Below are positions 50,282-57,999 of a stretch of DNA of 64,000 bases, one piece after another. Positions within the stretch are counted from its first letter, which is position 1. Each line of letters begins with the position of its first letter. The stretch lies in assembly GCA_016184105.1 (NCBI GenBank), contig JACPDI010000040.1:124001-188000 (forward strand), in the 5' to 3' direction. The notes under the pieces are model-generated. The model saw nothing but the letters and a program-made list of their open reading frames with translations, was not told the origin of the DNA and did not search any database. This DNA is from Acidobacteriota bacterium. GTDB taxonomy: Bacteria; Acidobacteriota; Vicinamibacteria; Vicinamibacterales; 2-12-FULL-66-21. Made by a program: the position numbers and the translations under genes.

Positions 50282-50803
50282 GTGAATGAATCCGCGTACC
50301 GTTTCTGCCCGATGTGCGCCGCCCCGCTCGAGCGCCGGCTGCTGAAGAACGGCGAGCCCGAGCGCCCGGTCTGCACGGCATGTGGTCACGTCATCTACCT
50401 CGATCCGAAGGTCGCGGTCGGAACGATCATCGCGGACGAATCGGGGCGGATCGCGATGGTTCGAAGAGCAATCGAGCCGGGCTTCGGCCTCTGGGTTTTT
50501 CCGGGGGGCTACGTCGATCGCGGCGAGACCCCGCAGGCGGCCGCGGTCCGCGAGGCGCGCGAGGAATGCGGCCTCGACGTCCGTCTCGACGCGCTCGTCA
50601 ACGTCTACGCCTACACCGGCCGCGTCCCAATCATCATCGTCTACGCCGCGACGAGGCGTGGCGGCACGCTTTGCGTGGACGAGGAATGCTCGGAGGCAGG
50701 ATTCTTCACGCCGGACGACATTCCCTGGCAGAAGCTGGCGTTCCAGAGCACGCACGAGGCCCTGCGCGACTACCTGGACGGGGTCCGTCATCCGAAGCTG
50801 TGA
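50282..50803 (+). CDS. Nudix hydrolase with N-terminal zinc ribbon
   Basis: 173 residues, GTG start. The N-terminus has a four-Cys zinc ribbon (CPMCAAPL at ~8 and CTACGHVIY at ~32). The Nudix box is GGYVDRGETPQAAAVREARE then ECGLDV (~75-100), matching GX5EX7REUXEEXGU. The ribbon plus Nudix layout is like NudC/ADP-ribose pyrophosphatase-type enzymes. The substrate is not determined. The stop at 50801-50803 is immediately followed by the transposase remnant. Confidence 0.92.
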   Translation: MNESAYRFCPMCAAPLERRLLKNGEPERPVCTACGHVIYLDPKVAVGTIIADESGRIAMVRRAIEPGFGLWVFPGGYVDRGETPQAAAVREAREECGLDVRLDALVNVYAYTGRVPIIIVYAATRRGGTLCVDEECSEAGFFTPDDIPWQKLAFQSTHEALRDYLDGVRHPKL

Positions 50804-50804
50804 A

Positions 50805-51040
50805 TGCGAGCTCTGGCTGCTCACCAACTGCAAGAACGGAATCAGTAGCCACACGAACTCGCGCGCGCCCTCGGCGTCACTCAGAAGACCGCGTGGTTCA
50901 TGCTGGCGCGACTGCGGATGGCCCTGCAAGGCGAACACGGCGGAAAAGGTGAGCGGGGAGGTCAAAGGCGACGAAACCTACATCGGCCGTAAGGCCGTAA
51001 CATGCGCGCTGCGAAGCGCAAGCGGCTCGAAGTTGCATAA
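50805..51040 (+). pseudogene. Remnant of an IS1595-family transposase
   Basis: Three frames must be joined: CELWLLTNCKNGISSH, then ELARALGVTQKTAWFMLARL and RMALQGEHGGK, then GEVKGDETYIGRKA, then NMRAAKRKRLEV before a stop. These match the helix and DDE-motif start (VDETYIGGKA-like) of IS1595 transposases. No terminal inverted repeat was found and the N- and C-terminal parts are missing, so the element is dead. It marks the left edge of a lower-GC stretch. Confidence 0.8.
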
Positions 51041-51246
51041 TCGGCAAGCGACTCATATGCGTGGCGCTCACCGCAGCGGAGATGAAAACGTGCTGAGAAA
51101 GCGTTCCCGCAACTCCCCCGAGGCCGTCCCCGACGTGCACGCCGATGATTCCGGAAGATCCATGGAGCGTTCACACAGGGGCTCCGGCGCGTACTCTCTG
51201 TCCGCAAAGACAGAAAGCGAAGATAAAGCAAAGAAGAATTGCGGAC

Positions 51247-51275
51247 TTGACAGGAACCCGAAATGTCCATCTAGA
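51247..51275 (+). promoter_or_regulatory. TTGACA-N17-TCTAGA promoter with ATGTCC motif
   Basis: A close match to the vegetative consensus. ATGTCC lies at 51263-51268, inside the spacer, and again at 51281-51286. The same motif stands upstream of the DUF5343 gene on the other strand. Confidence 0.6.
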
Positions 51276-51291
51276 CAAAAATGTCCTGTGC

Positions 51292-51297
51292 TAGACT
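51292..51297 (+). promoter_or_regulatory. TAGACT box 6 bases before an ATG
   Basis: TAGACT-N6-ATG (51304). A second possible transcription start for the gene at 51304. Confidence 0.35.
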
Positions 51298-51303
51298 GCA
51301 GTC

Positions 51304-51618
51304 ATGAGTCCTGCGGCACTCTTGCAACTTGAAGAAAAGACACAGGATCTCGTTCCGGTTCAGCTGATCCAGGACTTGGTAGACGCCATCTTTGCGTTGG
51401 ATGTGTCCGATTGGAACGATGGCGACTTCGAAGTCCTTGAGCGAGTCATTGACAAAGTGATCAGCATCTTGAGTGCGGATCCGAATCGTCAGAATCGACG
51501 TTTGATTGAGCGACTGCTCGTTGCTCGTGAGGGTGTCGAGCAGGGAATGGCCCCCGATCCCGACAGGCGGCCAAGCGTCGAGGAACTGGTCGATTTCGTC
51601 GCGGCTCGCATAGCCTAG
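51304..51618 (+). CDS. Hypothetical helical protein of the island
   Basis: 104 residues, acidic and predicted helical: MSPAALLQLEEKTQDLVPVQ, LIQDLVDAIFALDVSDWNDG, VLERVIDKVISILSADPNRQ. No known domain. Codon use is less GC-rich than in the neighbours. It has its own promoter and ends tail to tail with the next gene, overlapping by a few bases. It could be part of a mobile or defence module together with the two genes to its right, but nothing in the sequence proves it. Confidence 0.6.
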   Translation: MSPAALLQLEEKTQDLVPVQLIQDLVDAIFALDVSDWNDGDFEVLERVIDKVISILSADPNRQNRRLIERLLVAREGVEQGMAPDPDRRPSVEELVDFVAARIA

Positions 51619-51896
51619 TCGCGTTCGTTCACTACTCCCCAGTACCTTAGTAGGCGTTTGAGCGCGGTTCTGTCGTCGATCTCGAAGGCGGTCGCCAGCG
51701 CCGCTATGGCGAAGCGTCGCTTTTTCTGATCAGTCTTCGAAATGTAGGCGCGAACACCGCTGCGAAACACTTCTTCTTCGTCAGTTGAGCCGAGCATCTT
51801 CATAGCGAGCTGGCCCAGCGCATCGGGACGTGATGCTAAGCGTTCGACGGCCTCTCTTGAGACAATCTCGTCGTATCGAGGTTCTTCGTCTGCCAT
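51615..51896 (-). CDS. Hypothetical small protein of the island
   Basis: 93 residues: MADEEPRYDEIVSREAVERL, ASRPDALGQLAMKMLGSTDE, RAYISKTDQKKRRFAIAALA, FEIDDRTALKRLLRYWGVVN. Acidic N-terminus, basic C-terminus, all helical. No family is recognised. It is convergent with the gene at 51304 and stands upstream-facing from the DUF5343 gene. Lower GC than the surroundings. Confidence 0.55.
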   Translation of the reverse strand: MADEEPRYDEIVSREAVERLASRPDALGQLAMKMLGSTDEEEVFRSGVRAYISKTDQKKRRFAIAALATAFEIDDRTALKRLLRYWGVVNERD

Positions 51897-52040
51897 AGCC
51901 GAACGGTCCCTATAATCTCGCAGTAACGGCGTTTTGAAGGCCCGTACCGGGCAACCTCTTCAGCCTCTCAGGACTGCGAGAGGCGGCCCTCCGTGCAATT
52001 CCCCCCTGACTGACCGGCCGCCGAGATGGGCCATACCCTC

Positions 52041-52769
52041 CTAGTCATCGCGATCTCCTCCTTGTCCCTGGTGAGTCTCTTCAAACGCCACCATCTTGTC
52101 GATGATGCCGAAGACCAAGTCGCGCTCGTCGCCCTTCAGGGCAAACAGGTTGAAACTGCCGCTCAGGGTGAGACTGCCGCCACTCGGCAGCGTGATGGTC
52201 CGCTGCATTGCCGCGACCGGTGGCCTGTCGGTATCGGTTAGGTCCTGATCGGCAGGAGCAATGTGAGGGCTGTTGGTGGCTGCCGAAGGACGCGCTCCAC
52301 GCGCACGCCGGCGCGGCGCGGCTCGTCTTAGGTGCGGCGATAGCGTAAAGCCCGCGTCTTTCGCGAGAGCCATCAGAAAAGCAGCGCACTTATCGACTGT
52401 CTCGCCGGTTGCGCCCAGGTCGGCAAATGCCTGTTTTAGTTTCGGCGTTGTGGTCGTCTGAAGATCGATCTTTCCCTTCAGTAGCGGAGTGTATGTGCTG
52501 TTGAACAACTCGCGGAGCGCGGCCTTTCGTTCTTCGCCGCGCGACTTGACGAGTTCTTCGAAGCGCTCGCGTGGGCGCCCCTCAGCGTCGATCAATCCCA
52601 TCGACTTGAGCGAGCTACGCAGTAGCGCCTGCATCCCGCCCGACATCGAGGACATCACGCCCTTGTCTATGTGCGACGGCATCACGACGTTGCCGAGGCT
52701 GTCGAGGAAGTTCACGAACGTACGGTAGGGAACGTACGGCGGCAACACGCGGTCTTCGGATTCGGCCAT
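52041..52769 (-). CDS. DUF5343 protein
   Basis: 242 residues. The N-terminal ~120 residues match the DUF5343 pattern: LPPYVPYRTFVNFLDSLGNV, MPSHIDKGVMSSMSGGMQAL, LLRSSLKSMGLIDAEGRPRE, then LRELFNSTYTPLLKGKIDLQ. The C-terminal part has a short beta segment RTITLPSGGSLTLSGSFNLF and an acidic end. DUF5343 proteins often occur in mobile or defence-related regions and their role is unknown. Start ATG 52769 is preceded by GGAAGGA. Upstream are two ATGTCC copies on this strand and two hairpins. It is the right-hand gene of the island. Confidence 0.78.
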   Translation of the reverse strand: MAESEDRVLPPYVPYRTFVNFLDSLGNVVMPSHIDKGVMSSMSGGMQALLRSSLKSMGLIDAEGRPRERFEELVKSRGEERKAALRELFNSTYTPLLKGKIDLQTTTTPKLKQAFADLGATGETVDKCAAFLMALAKDAGFTLSPHLRRAAPRRRARGARPSAATNSPHIAPADQDLTDTDRPPVAAMQRTITLPSGGSLTLSGSFNLFALKGDERDLVFGIIDKMVAFEETHQGQGGDRDD

Positions 52770-53092
52770 TGCGCTTTGTCCTTCCGCTAGGATATTTAGG
52801 ACATATTAGCAGATCAGGCATGCGGGCAACAATGCCCGCAAGGACATTTTTACCAAGACACTGTTAAGTGTCTGCTGGCCTATCCCCACGCAATCAGCGC
52901 AGAACTACCCCGAAGACATAGTTGTCGAAGCATTTGACGACATCGCGGTTCTATTGCGGTTTGTCGAGGTTCGGCGGCGTCTTGCCTACGTCACCAATGA
53001 GTCTGGGCGGAACCAGTTTCGTGGCATCCCGACCAAATTCGTAAGCTGACATACAAGTAAGTCGCCTCCCCTGAAACCGGGAATCCTGGATT
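52770..53092. other. 323-bp non-coding region with two hairpins
   Basis: A perfect 8-bp stem TGCGGGCA-ACAA-TGCCCGCA lies at 52821-52840 and a 7-bp stem AGACACT-GTTA-AGTGTCT at 52856-52873. On the minus strand ATGTCC stands at 52804-52799 and 52847-52842, upstream of the DUF5343 gene. No gene was recognised; the low GC continues to about 52950. Confidence 0.6.
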
Positions 53093-53539
53093 ATGAAGAA
53101 GATTGCTTCCCTCGCGGCAGCCGCCTGTCTGTCGATCGTGACCGCCGGCTGTATCGAGTTCACTCAAAAAACGACCGGGCCGACGACGGACCTTCGTTCG
53201 CTCGCGGGCGCGTGGTCGTCGGGCAACATCATCCCGTCGGCGGCAAGCTGCACGGACTTTCAGTGGAACGTGTCGGAGTACACCGGCACGACGGCGAAAG
53301 GATCCTTCAGCGCGACGTGCGCAGGTGACCTGAAGCTCGAGGGAACCGCGCAGGGACAGCTCGTGGGATCCGTGATCAACTGGAGCGCGGCGGGCATCGC
53401 GACGGCTCCAGGGCTGCCGTCGTGCGCGATCTCCCTGAACGGCACCGCGACGCTGAACGGGGACACGATCGAGGTGCCCTACAGCGGGAACACGTGCCTC
53501 GGGCCGGTCAGCGGGACGGAGATTCTGAAGAAGAAATAG
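53093..53539 (+). CDS. Hypothetical lipoprotein
   Basis: 148 residues. The signal peptide ends at lipobox TAGC (MKKIASLAAAACLSIVTAGC). The mature part is strand-rich: LAGAWSSGNIIPSAASCTDF, GTTAKGSFSATCAGDLKLEG, ISLNGTATLNGDTIEVPYSG, with four further Cys that may form two disulfides. No known family. It is membrane-anchored, probably in the outer membrane. Convergent with lacD, with a hairpin repeat in between. Confidence 0.72.
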   Translation: MKKIASLAAAACLSIVTAGCIEFTQKTTGPTTDLRSLAGAWSSGNIIPSAASCTDFQWNVSEYTGTTAKGSFSATCAGDLKLEGTAQGQLVGSVINWSAAGIATAPGLPSCAISLNGTATLNGDTIEVPYSGNTCLGPVSGTEILKKK

Positions 53540-53543
53540 GCAC

Positions 53544-53606
53544 AAGGCACGAGGCAGAAGGGAAAACCCGCTTCGACTTTTCCTCGTGCCTCCTGGCTCG
53601 TGCCTT
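53544..53606. terminator. Hairpin of GGCACGAGG repeat between convergent genes
   Basis: AAGGCACGAGGCAG (53544-53557) pairs with CTGGCTCGTGCCTT (53593-53606) at 13 of 14 positions around a 35-base loop. A GCACGAGG word also occurs in frame in hpnE at 56716-56752. It probably ends transcription in both directions. Confidence 0.55.
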
Positions 53607-53613
53607 CTGTCTG

Positions 53614-54591
53614 CTACCGCGCTTCCCAGGGCGTCGCGGCTTTCAGCCGCTCGTTGACGTTGTTGATGTTCTTCACGCCCTGATCCTGCAACCAGCTCCG
53701 GAAGGCGTCCGGCCCCTGCTTCGCGTAGACGGGGATGCCGTCCTTCCACGTCGCACGGCCGCAGAGCACGCCGTTGAACTTCACGCCTGATTCGGCCGCG
53801 AGCTCCAGCGATTCGGTGAACTCCGCGTTGCTCACGCCGGCCGAAAGATAAATGAACGGCCTGGTCGACACCGCCTGCGCCTTCCTGAAGTACTCCAGCG
53901 CCTCTGCCCTGGTGTAGGCCTTCTGGCCGCCGAAGGCCCTGGCGCCCTCGACGAACTTCATGTTGATCGGCACCTCGACCTTCATGACGTCCACGCCGTA
54001 ACGGTCCTTCGTGAACTCCTTCATGCTGCCGATGACGACCTCCGGCTTCTTCTTCGCGAACTCGAAGCCCTTCTCGTCCATCCCTTCCTCGTATCCCACG
54101 AACTCGAGGAAGAACGGGATGTCGTTCGCGCGGCACTCGTCACCGATGCGCTCGACCCACGCGTGCTTCACCTCGTTGATCTTCCCGGGGTCGAACGGCG
54201 TGTAGTACAGGAGGATCTTGATGCAGTCCGCGCCCGCTTCCTTCAGGCGCCGCACCGACCAGTGGTCCAGCAGGTCCGGCAGCCGCCCGGGCGTGTTGGC
54301 GTCGTAGCCGGTCTTCTCGTAGGCCATCAGCAGCCCGGCATTTTTCGCGCGGCGCTTCGACGCCGGAAGCCCCCATTCGGGGTCGAGCAGGATCGCGCTC
54401 GCGTGCGGCGTGAGCACCTCGGTCACGATCGACTTGAACTGCTCCATGTCGGCGTCGGTGATCTCGCCGCTCTTCTCCTTCGCCAGCGACTTCTTCAGGG
54501 ACCCGCGCTGGTCCATGGCCGCGGCGGCGATCACGCCGCGCTCGTTCGATACGGCCTTCATGCCCGCCAGCTTGCCCGCACTCAATTTCAT
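53614..54591 (-). CDS. lacD: Tagatose 1,6-bisphosphate aldolase
   Basis: 325 residues, start MKLSAGKLAGMKAVSNERGV at 54591, overlapping the thiI stop. Conserved LacD segments: IAAAAMDQRGSLKKSLAKEK (~20-40), AILLDPEWGLPASKRRAKNA (~65-85), IKILLYYTPFDPG (~125), and the Schiff-base lysine region VDVMKVEVPINMKFVEG (~200). It cleaves tagatose 1,6-bisphosphate (or fructose 1,6-bisphosphate) to DHAP and glyceraldehyde 3-phosphate. The last gene of the hopanoid/thiI operon; no tagatose-specific genes are near, so the physiological substrate is open. Confidence 0.88.
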   Translation of the reverse strand: MKLSAGKLAGMKAVSNERGVIAAAAMDQRGSLKKSLAKEKSGEITDADMEQFKSIVTEVLTPHASAILLDPEWGLPASKRRAKNAGLLMAYEKTGYDANTPGRLPDLLDHWSVRRLKEAGADCIKILLYYTPFDPGKINEVKHAWVERIGDECRANDIPFFLEFVGYEEGMDEKGFEFAKKKPEVVIGSMKEFTKDRYGVDVMKVEVPINMKFVEGARAFGGQKAYTRAEALEYFRKAQAVSTRPFIYLSAGVSNAEFTESLELAAESGVKFNGVLCGRATWKDGIPVYAKQGPDAFRSWLQDQGVKNINNVNERLKAATPWEAR

Positions 54592-55802
54592 GCTTCCTCC
54601 GAAACAATGGATTTTACTACCGGGAACCGGAACTCCTCCACGGACGCGTCGGCGAGCGCTTTCTCGATCAGCGCCTCGACCGGCAGCGCCGACTCGGCCG
54701 CCTCCACATCCTCCACGCGCGCCCTGGTCGCGGGATGGCGCGGCGTGAACAGCGTGCAGCAGTCCTGGTCGGGGATGATCGAGATGCGATACGTGCCAAG
54801 CTGCTCGGCCTGCGCCGTGATTTCTTCCTTGTCCATCCCGACGAGCGGGCGCAGGATCGGCAGCCGGACGGCGCTGCCGATCACCGCCATGTTCTCGAGA
54901 GTCTGCGACGCCACCTGGCCGACCACCTCCCCGGTCACGAGCGCCTTCGCCCTCACGCGCCCGGCAATCCGCGCCGCGATGCGCAGCATGATCCGGCGAT
55001 AGACGACGACGCGAAGGGGCGGCGGCACCGAGAGGAGCGCCTGCTGCTGGATGTCGCCGAACGGCACGACGAACAGTCGCGAGTGCAGCTGGTGCCGCGC
55101 GAGCACCTGCGCCAGCTCGCGCGCCTTCTCCTGCGACGCGCGCGAGAGGACCGGGTAGCTGTGAAAGTGCACCAGCGTGGCCCGGCAGCCGCGGCGCATC
55201 ATGCGCCACGCGGCCACCGGCGAGTCGATGCCCCCCGAAAGGAGGCACACGACGCGGCCGCTTGCGCCGACGGGCAGCCCGCCCGCCCCCGCCTCCCTGC
55301 CAAAGAAATAGAACGCCTCTCTCGTGAGCAACTCGACATGGATCGTCAGCGCGGGATTCGACAGGTCCACCCGCCACCCCTTCGCTTCCTTGATGCGGCC
55401 GCCGATCTCGCGTTCGATCGCCGGCGACGGCATCGGAAAGCGCTTGTCGGCGCGCTTGACGGACGCGCGGAACGTTGCGGCCTCGGTCGAACCGAGGTCG
55501 GCGAGGATCTCGCGGCTGATGAGGTCGAAGATGTCCGATGGCGCCGAGGCCGGATCGAACGCCACCCGTCCCGCCCGTGCGAAGTTGCCGACTCCGGACA
55601 CGAGCTTCAACCGATCGCGCACGGCGCTCCAGTCCGCGCCGGGACCGAGCTGAAGCTCGATGCGCCCCATCAGCGGTCGCACCGCTCTCACGTCCAGGCC
55701 GGCGGTCGCCTCCTTCAGATTGCGGACGAGCCGCGCGACGAACCAGGGACGGTTCTTCCCTTTGAGGGCGATCTCCTGGTAATGGACGACGACGGACTTC
55801 AT
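54588..55802 (-). CDS. thiI: tRNA 4-thiouridine synthase
   Basis: 404 residues, start MKSVVVHYQEIALKGKNRPW at 55802, overlapping the hpnE stop by four bases. The ferredoxin-like and THUMP parts (~1-175) precede the PP-loop VCLLSGGIDSPVAAWRMMRR (~180-200). IPDQDCCTLFTPRHPATRA (~345) is the typical ThiI end. The C-terminal rhodanese domain of enterobacterial ThiI is absent. It makes s4U at position 8 of tRNA and may supply sulfur for thiamine. Coupled to lacD downstream (ATGA overlap). The start lies directly at the edge of a GATCTGGTG word repeat. Confidence 0.9.
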   Translation of the reverse strand: MKSVVVHYQEIALKGKNRPWFVARLVRNLKEATAGLDVRAVRPLMGRIELQLGPGADWSAVRDRLKLVSGVGNFARAGRVAFDPASAPSDIFDLISREILADLGSTEAATFRASVKRADKRFPMPSPAIEREIGGRIKEAKGWRVDLSNPALTIHVELLTREAFYFFGREAGAGGLPVGASGRVVCLLSGGIDSPVAAWRMMRRGCRATLVHFHSYPVLSRASQEKARELAQVLARHQLHSRLFVVPFGDIQQQALLSVPPPLRVVVYRRIMLRIAARIAGRVRAKALVTGEVVGQVASQTLENMAVIGSAVRLPILRPLVGMDKEEITAQAEQLGTYRISIIPDQDCCTLFTPRHPATRARVEDVEAAESALPVEALIEKALADASVEEFRFPVVKSIVSEEA

Positions 55803-57166
55803 GGATCTGGTGATCTGGTGATCTGGTGAATTGGTGATTTGGTGATTACCGCCTCGGCGGCGGCGTTGCCGCTCCTCACGGCTCCCTCGATCGTACCCGG
55901 TAGGCCCGTGTCGATCCAGTCGCCCGCGAGGAAAAAGCCCGGGACCGCCGTGACCGTGGCCGGACGGCGGACGTCCCGCTGTGCGGTGGCGAACGTCGCG
56001 TGGCGCTCGCGGACCACGGTGCCGCGCACGAGCGCCGCGCGCCGGGCTCGCGTGAGACGGCTGCGGATGTCCGCCTCCGCGATCCGCAGGATTTCCTCGC
56101 TCGTGCGGTCCACCAGCTCGATCGCGCCGCTCACCGTGCACGACAGGTGCGATGCGTCGCGCCCCTTCTCGAACGCCCACTGGACCGTGCAACCCGGAAG
56201 GCCCACGAACGGCTCCTCCATCACCGGCCGGTCGAACCACAGGTTCGCCGTGACGATGGGCCGCGAGGTGATGCGCGCGGCCGTCGCCGCTGTGTCTTGC
56301 AGCGCGCGCGGGATTGAGTCGAACAGGCTTCCAAACGTGTTCCACGGAACCGAGGACACGACGCTGCGGCACGGCACCATCTCGGACCCGATCCGCACGC
56401 CGCTCACGGCCCCGTCGTCGATGACGACCTTCGCAAGCGCGTTGAGCCGGACGGTGCCACCCCGCGATTCGATGAACGCACGGGCCGGCCGGGCGTACAT
56501 CTCGTCCAGAGGTACGGCCGGCATGGCAACCGCGGCGTGGGCCGGGCCGTTGCCGAACATGAGCGACAGCACTCGGGCGAACGCGTCGGCGGACGCCAGT
56601 TCAGGTGGCTCGTTGAGCGCCGCGACCGCCAGCGGCTCCCACAGGAAGTCGCGCAGACGCCGGGTCTGCCTGAGACTTCGCAACCATTCGGCGACCGACG
56701 TCTGGCCGTCGCCCTCCTCGTCCTCGTGCCTCGTGCCCCGTGCCTCGTGCCTGGTCACGGCGCGCCATACCCGCAACGCCGCCCACCGATCGCGCCACCG
56801 CAGCGCATCCCAGTCAATCAGGCCGCCCGCCAGGTGGAAGGGGGATGGCAGGTCGGGGCAGCGCAGGCGCGTCACGCGCCCGCGCACGTCGATGAACGGA
56901 ACGTCGAGCGACGGCTGCAGGCGAACGTTCGCGGCGGCGCCGATCGTGCGGAGGAAATCGAGCGTCTCGGTGTAGCAGCCGAACATCACGTGCTGGCCGT
57001 TGTCCACCAGGGCGCCCGTCACGCGATCCGGAAACGCGGTGGCGCGCCCGCCGAGGCGCGGCCGCGCCTCCACGGCAAGCACGCGCAGACCCGCCTGCGT
57101 GAGACGGACGGCGGCGGCGAGGCCGGCAAACCCGCCGCCGACGACCACCGTGTCGATTACCGCCAC
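55799..57166 (-). CDS. hpnE: Hydroxysqualene dehydroxylase
   Basis: About 455 residues from GTG 57166 (MAVIDTVVVGGGFAGLAAAV), which overlaps the hpnD end by 10 bases. Dinucleotide-binding GGGFAGLAAA (~10) and EARPRLGGRATAF (~33) show an FAD amine-oxidase-type fold; GNGPAHAAVAMPAVPLDEMY (~220-240) and FFLAGDWIDTGLPGTIEGAV (~418-438) are typical of HpnE. It reduces hydroxysqualene to squalene with HpnC and HpnD. Residues ~137-148 (RHEARGTRHEDEE) are encoded by a GCACGAGG repeat, and the last ~14 residues (KSPIHQITRSPDP) by a GATCACCAGATC repeat, so two parts of the protein are repeat-derived. Confidence 0.9.
   Translation of the reverse strand: MAVIDTVVVGGGFAGLAAAVRLTQAGLRVLAVEARPRLGGRATAFPDRVTGALVDNGQHVMFGCYTETLDFLRTIGAAANVRLQPSLDVPFIDVRGRVTRLRCPDLPSPFHLAGGLIDWDALRWRDRWAALRVWRAVTRHEARGTRHEDEEGDGQTSVAEWLRSLRQTRRLRDFLWEPLAVAALNEPPELASADAFARVLSLMFGNGPAHAAVAMPAVPLDEMYARPARAFIESRGGTVRLNALAKVVIDDGAVSGVRIGSEMVPCRSVVSSVPWNTFGSLFDSIPRALQDTAATAARITSRPIVTANLWFDRPVMEEPFVGLPGCTVQWAFEKGRDASHLSCTVSGAIELVDRTSEEILRIAEADIRSRLTRARRAALVRGTVVRERHATFATAQRDVRRPATVTAVPGFFLAGDWIDTGLPGTIEGAVRSGNAAAEAVITKSPIHQITRSPDP
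55801..55847 (-). repeat. GATCTGGTGATCTGGTG word repeat at the hpnE/thiI junction
   Basis: Four to five GGTGATCT/GGTGATTT units. It encodes the end of HpnE and abuts the thiI start codon. Related to the repeat at 470-528. Confidence 0.75.
56716..56752 (-). repeat. GGCACGAGG repeat inside hpnE
   Basis: On the plus strand TCGTCCTCGTGCCTCGTGCC and variants in tandem, read in frame on the minus strand as RHEARGTRHEDEE. The same word makes hairpins at 21705-21731 and 53544-53606. Confidence 0.75.
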
Positions 57167-57999
57167 GCGGCCTGCGCGGCGCCCAGCATGATGCGGAACC
57201 AGGTCGCCACCGCCACCCATGCGCGGACGGGACGCGCCACCGACAGCCGCCTGGTGAACACGTCGTATTGCGCGCGTTCGATCCGCCGCAGAAGGGAAAA
57301 ATAGATGGCGCCCATGATCTCGGCTGGAATGAGCCGGCGCCTGTCCTCGCGCGGTAGCGCGGCCCGCGCGCGCGTGAAGTAATGGCGTGCGCGCGCGCCA
57401 AACGCTTCGAGCAGCGCGCGCACGCGGGGGGGCATCGCCCCCTGTGCGGCCGCACGCAGATCCGCTTCGCTGACCTCGTGCCGGCGCATGTCTTCGACCG
57501 GGATGTAAATCCGCCCGCGCGCGAGATCGGACGGGACATCCCGCAGGATGTTCGTGAGCTGGAGCGCGATGCCGAGCTCCACCGCGTAGTCGCGTGCCGA
57601 GGCACTGTGATAGCCGAAGATCTCGACCGAGAGCAGGCCCACGGCGGACGCGACCCTGAGACAGTATCGGTAGAGATCGTTGAACGTCGCGTAGCGCTTC
57701 TGCGTGAGGTCCATCGCGACGCCGTCGAGCAGATCGTCGAACGGCTGCCGCGGGAGGCGGAACTGGCGGACCACGCCCGCGAGGCGGCGCCCCACGCCGG
57801 TCTGCGGCTCTCCCTCGCCATAACAGGCCGCCACCTCGGCGCGCCACTTCGCCAGGTGCGCCGCGCCGCTCTCCTCGTCTGCCGCCAAATCCACCGCATC
57901 GTCTGCGGCGCGGCAGAAATCCCAGAGCGTGATGATGGCCTCGCGCCGCTCCCGTGGGAGGGCGAGGAACGCGTAATAGAAGGAGGTGTTTCTCGCCAC
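57157..57999 (-). CDS. hpnD: Presqualene diphosphate synthase
   Basis: 280 residues, GTG 57999 overlapping the hpnC stop (TAGTG). Trans-isoprenyl diphosphate synthase fold: the first Asp-rich motif is FCRAADDAVDLAADEE (~30), the second QLTNILRDVPSDLARGRIYI (~155-175). NTSFYYAFLALPRERREAII opens the protein as in HpnD. It condenses two farnesyl diphosphates to presqualene diphosphate. Together with hpnC and hpnE it forms the three-step squalene route that replaces squalene synthase in many bacteria; the cyclase (shc) is not in this window. Confidence 0.92.
   Translation of the reverse strand: MARNTSFYYAFLALPRERREAIITLWDFCRAADDAVDLAADEESGAAHLAKWRAEVAACYGEGEPQTGVGRRLAGVVRQFRLPRQPFDDLLDGVAMDLTQKRYATFNDLYRYCLRVASAVGLLSVEIFGYHSASARDYAVELGIALQLTNILRDVPSDLARGRIYIPVEDMRRHEVSEADLRAAAQGAMPPRVRALLEAFGARARHYFTRARAALPREDRRRLIPAEIMGAIYFSLLRRIERAQYDVFTRRLSVARPVRAWVAVATWFRIMLGAAQAAWR

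Larger units (their letters stand above)
51041..51303. other. Non-coding stretch at the edge of the low-GC island
   Basis: Probably decayed mobile DNA; no gene. The right end carries a TTGACA-N17-TCTAGA promoter (51247-51275), two ATGTCC copies (51263, 51281) and a TAGACT box 6 bases before the ATG at 51304. Confidence 0.5.

Noticed and set aside
50805-51040. An active insertion sequence
   Set aside because: The transposase needs at least two frame changes and lacks both ends; no terminal inverted repeats or target duplication were seen.
52951-53163. A 70-codon open frame on the minus strand
   Set aside because: It crosses the start of the lipoprotein gene at 53093 on the other strand and has neither a Shine-Dalgarno nor a recognisable fold.
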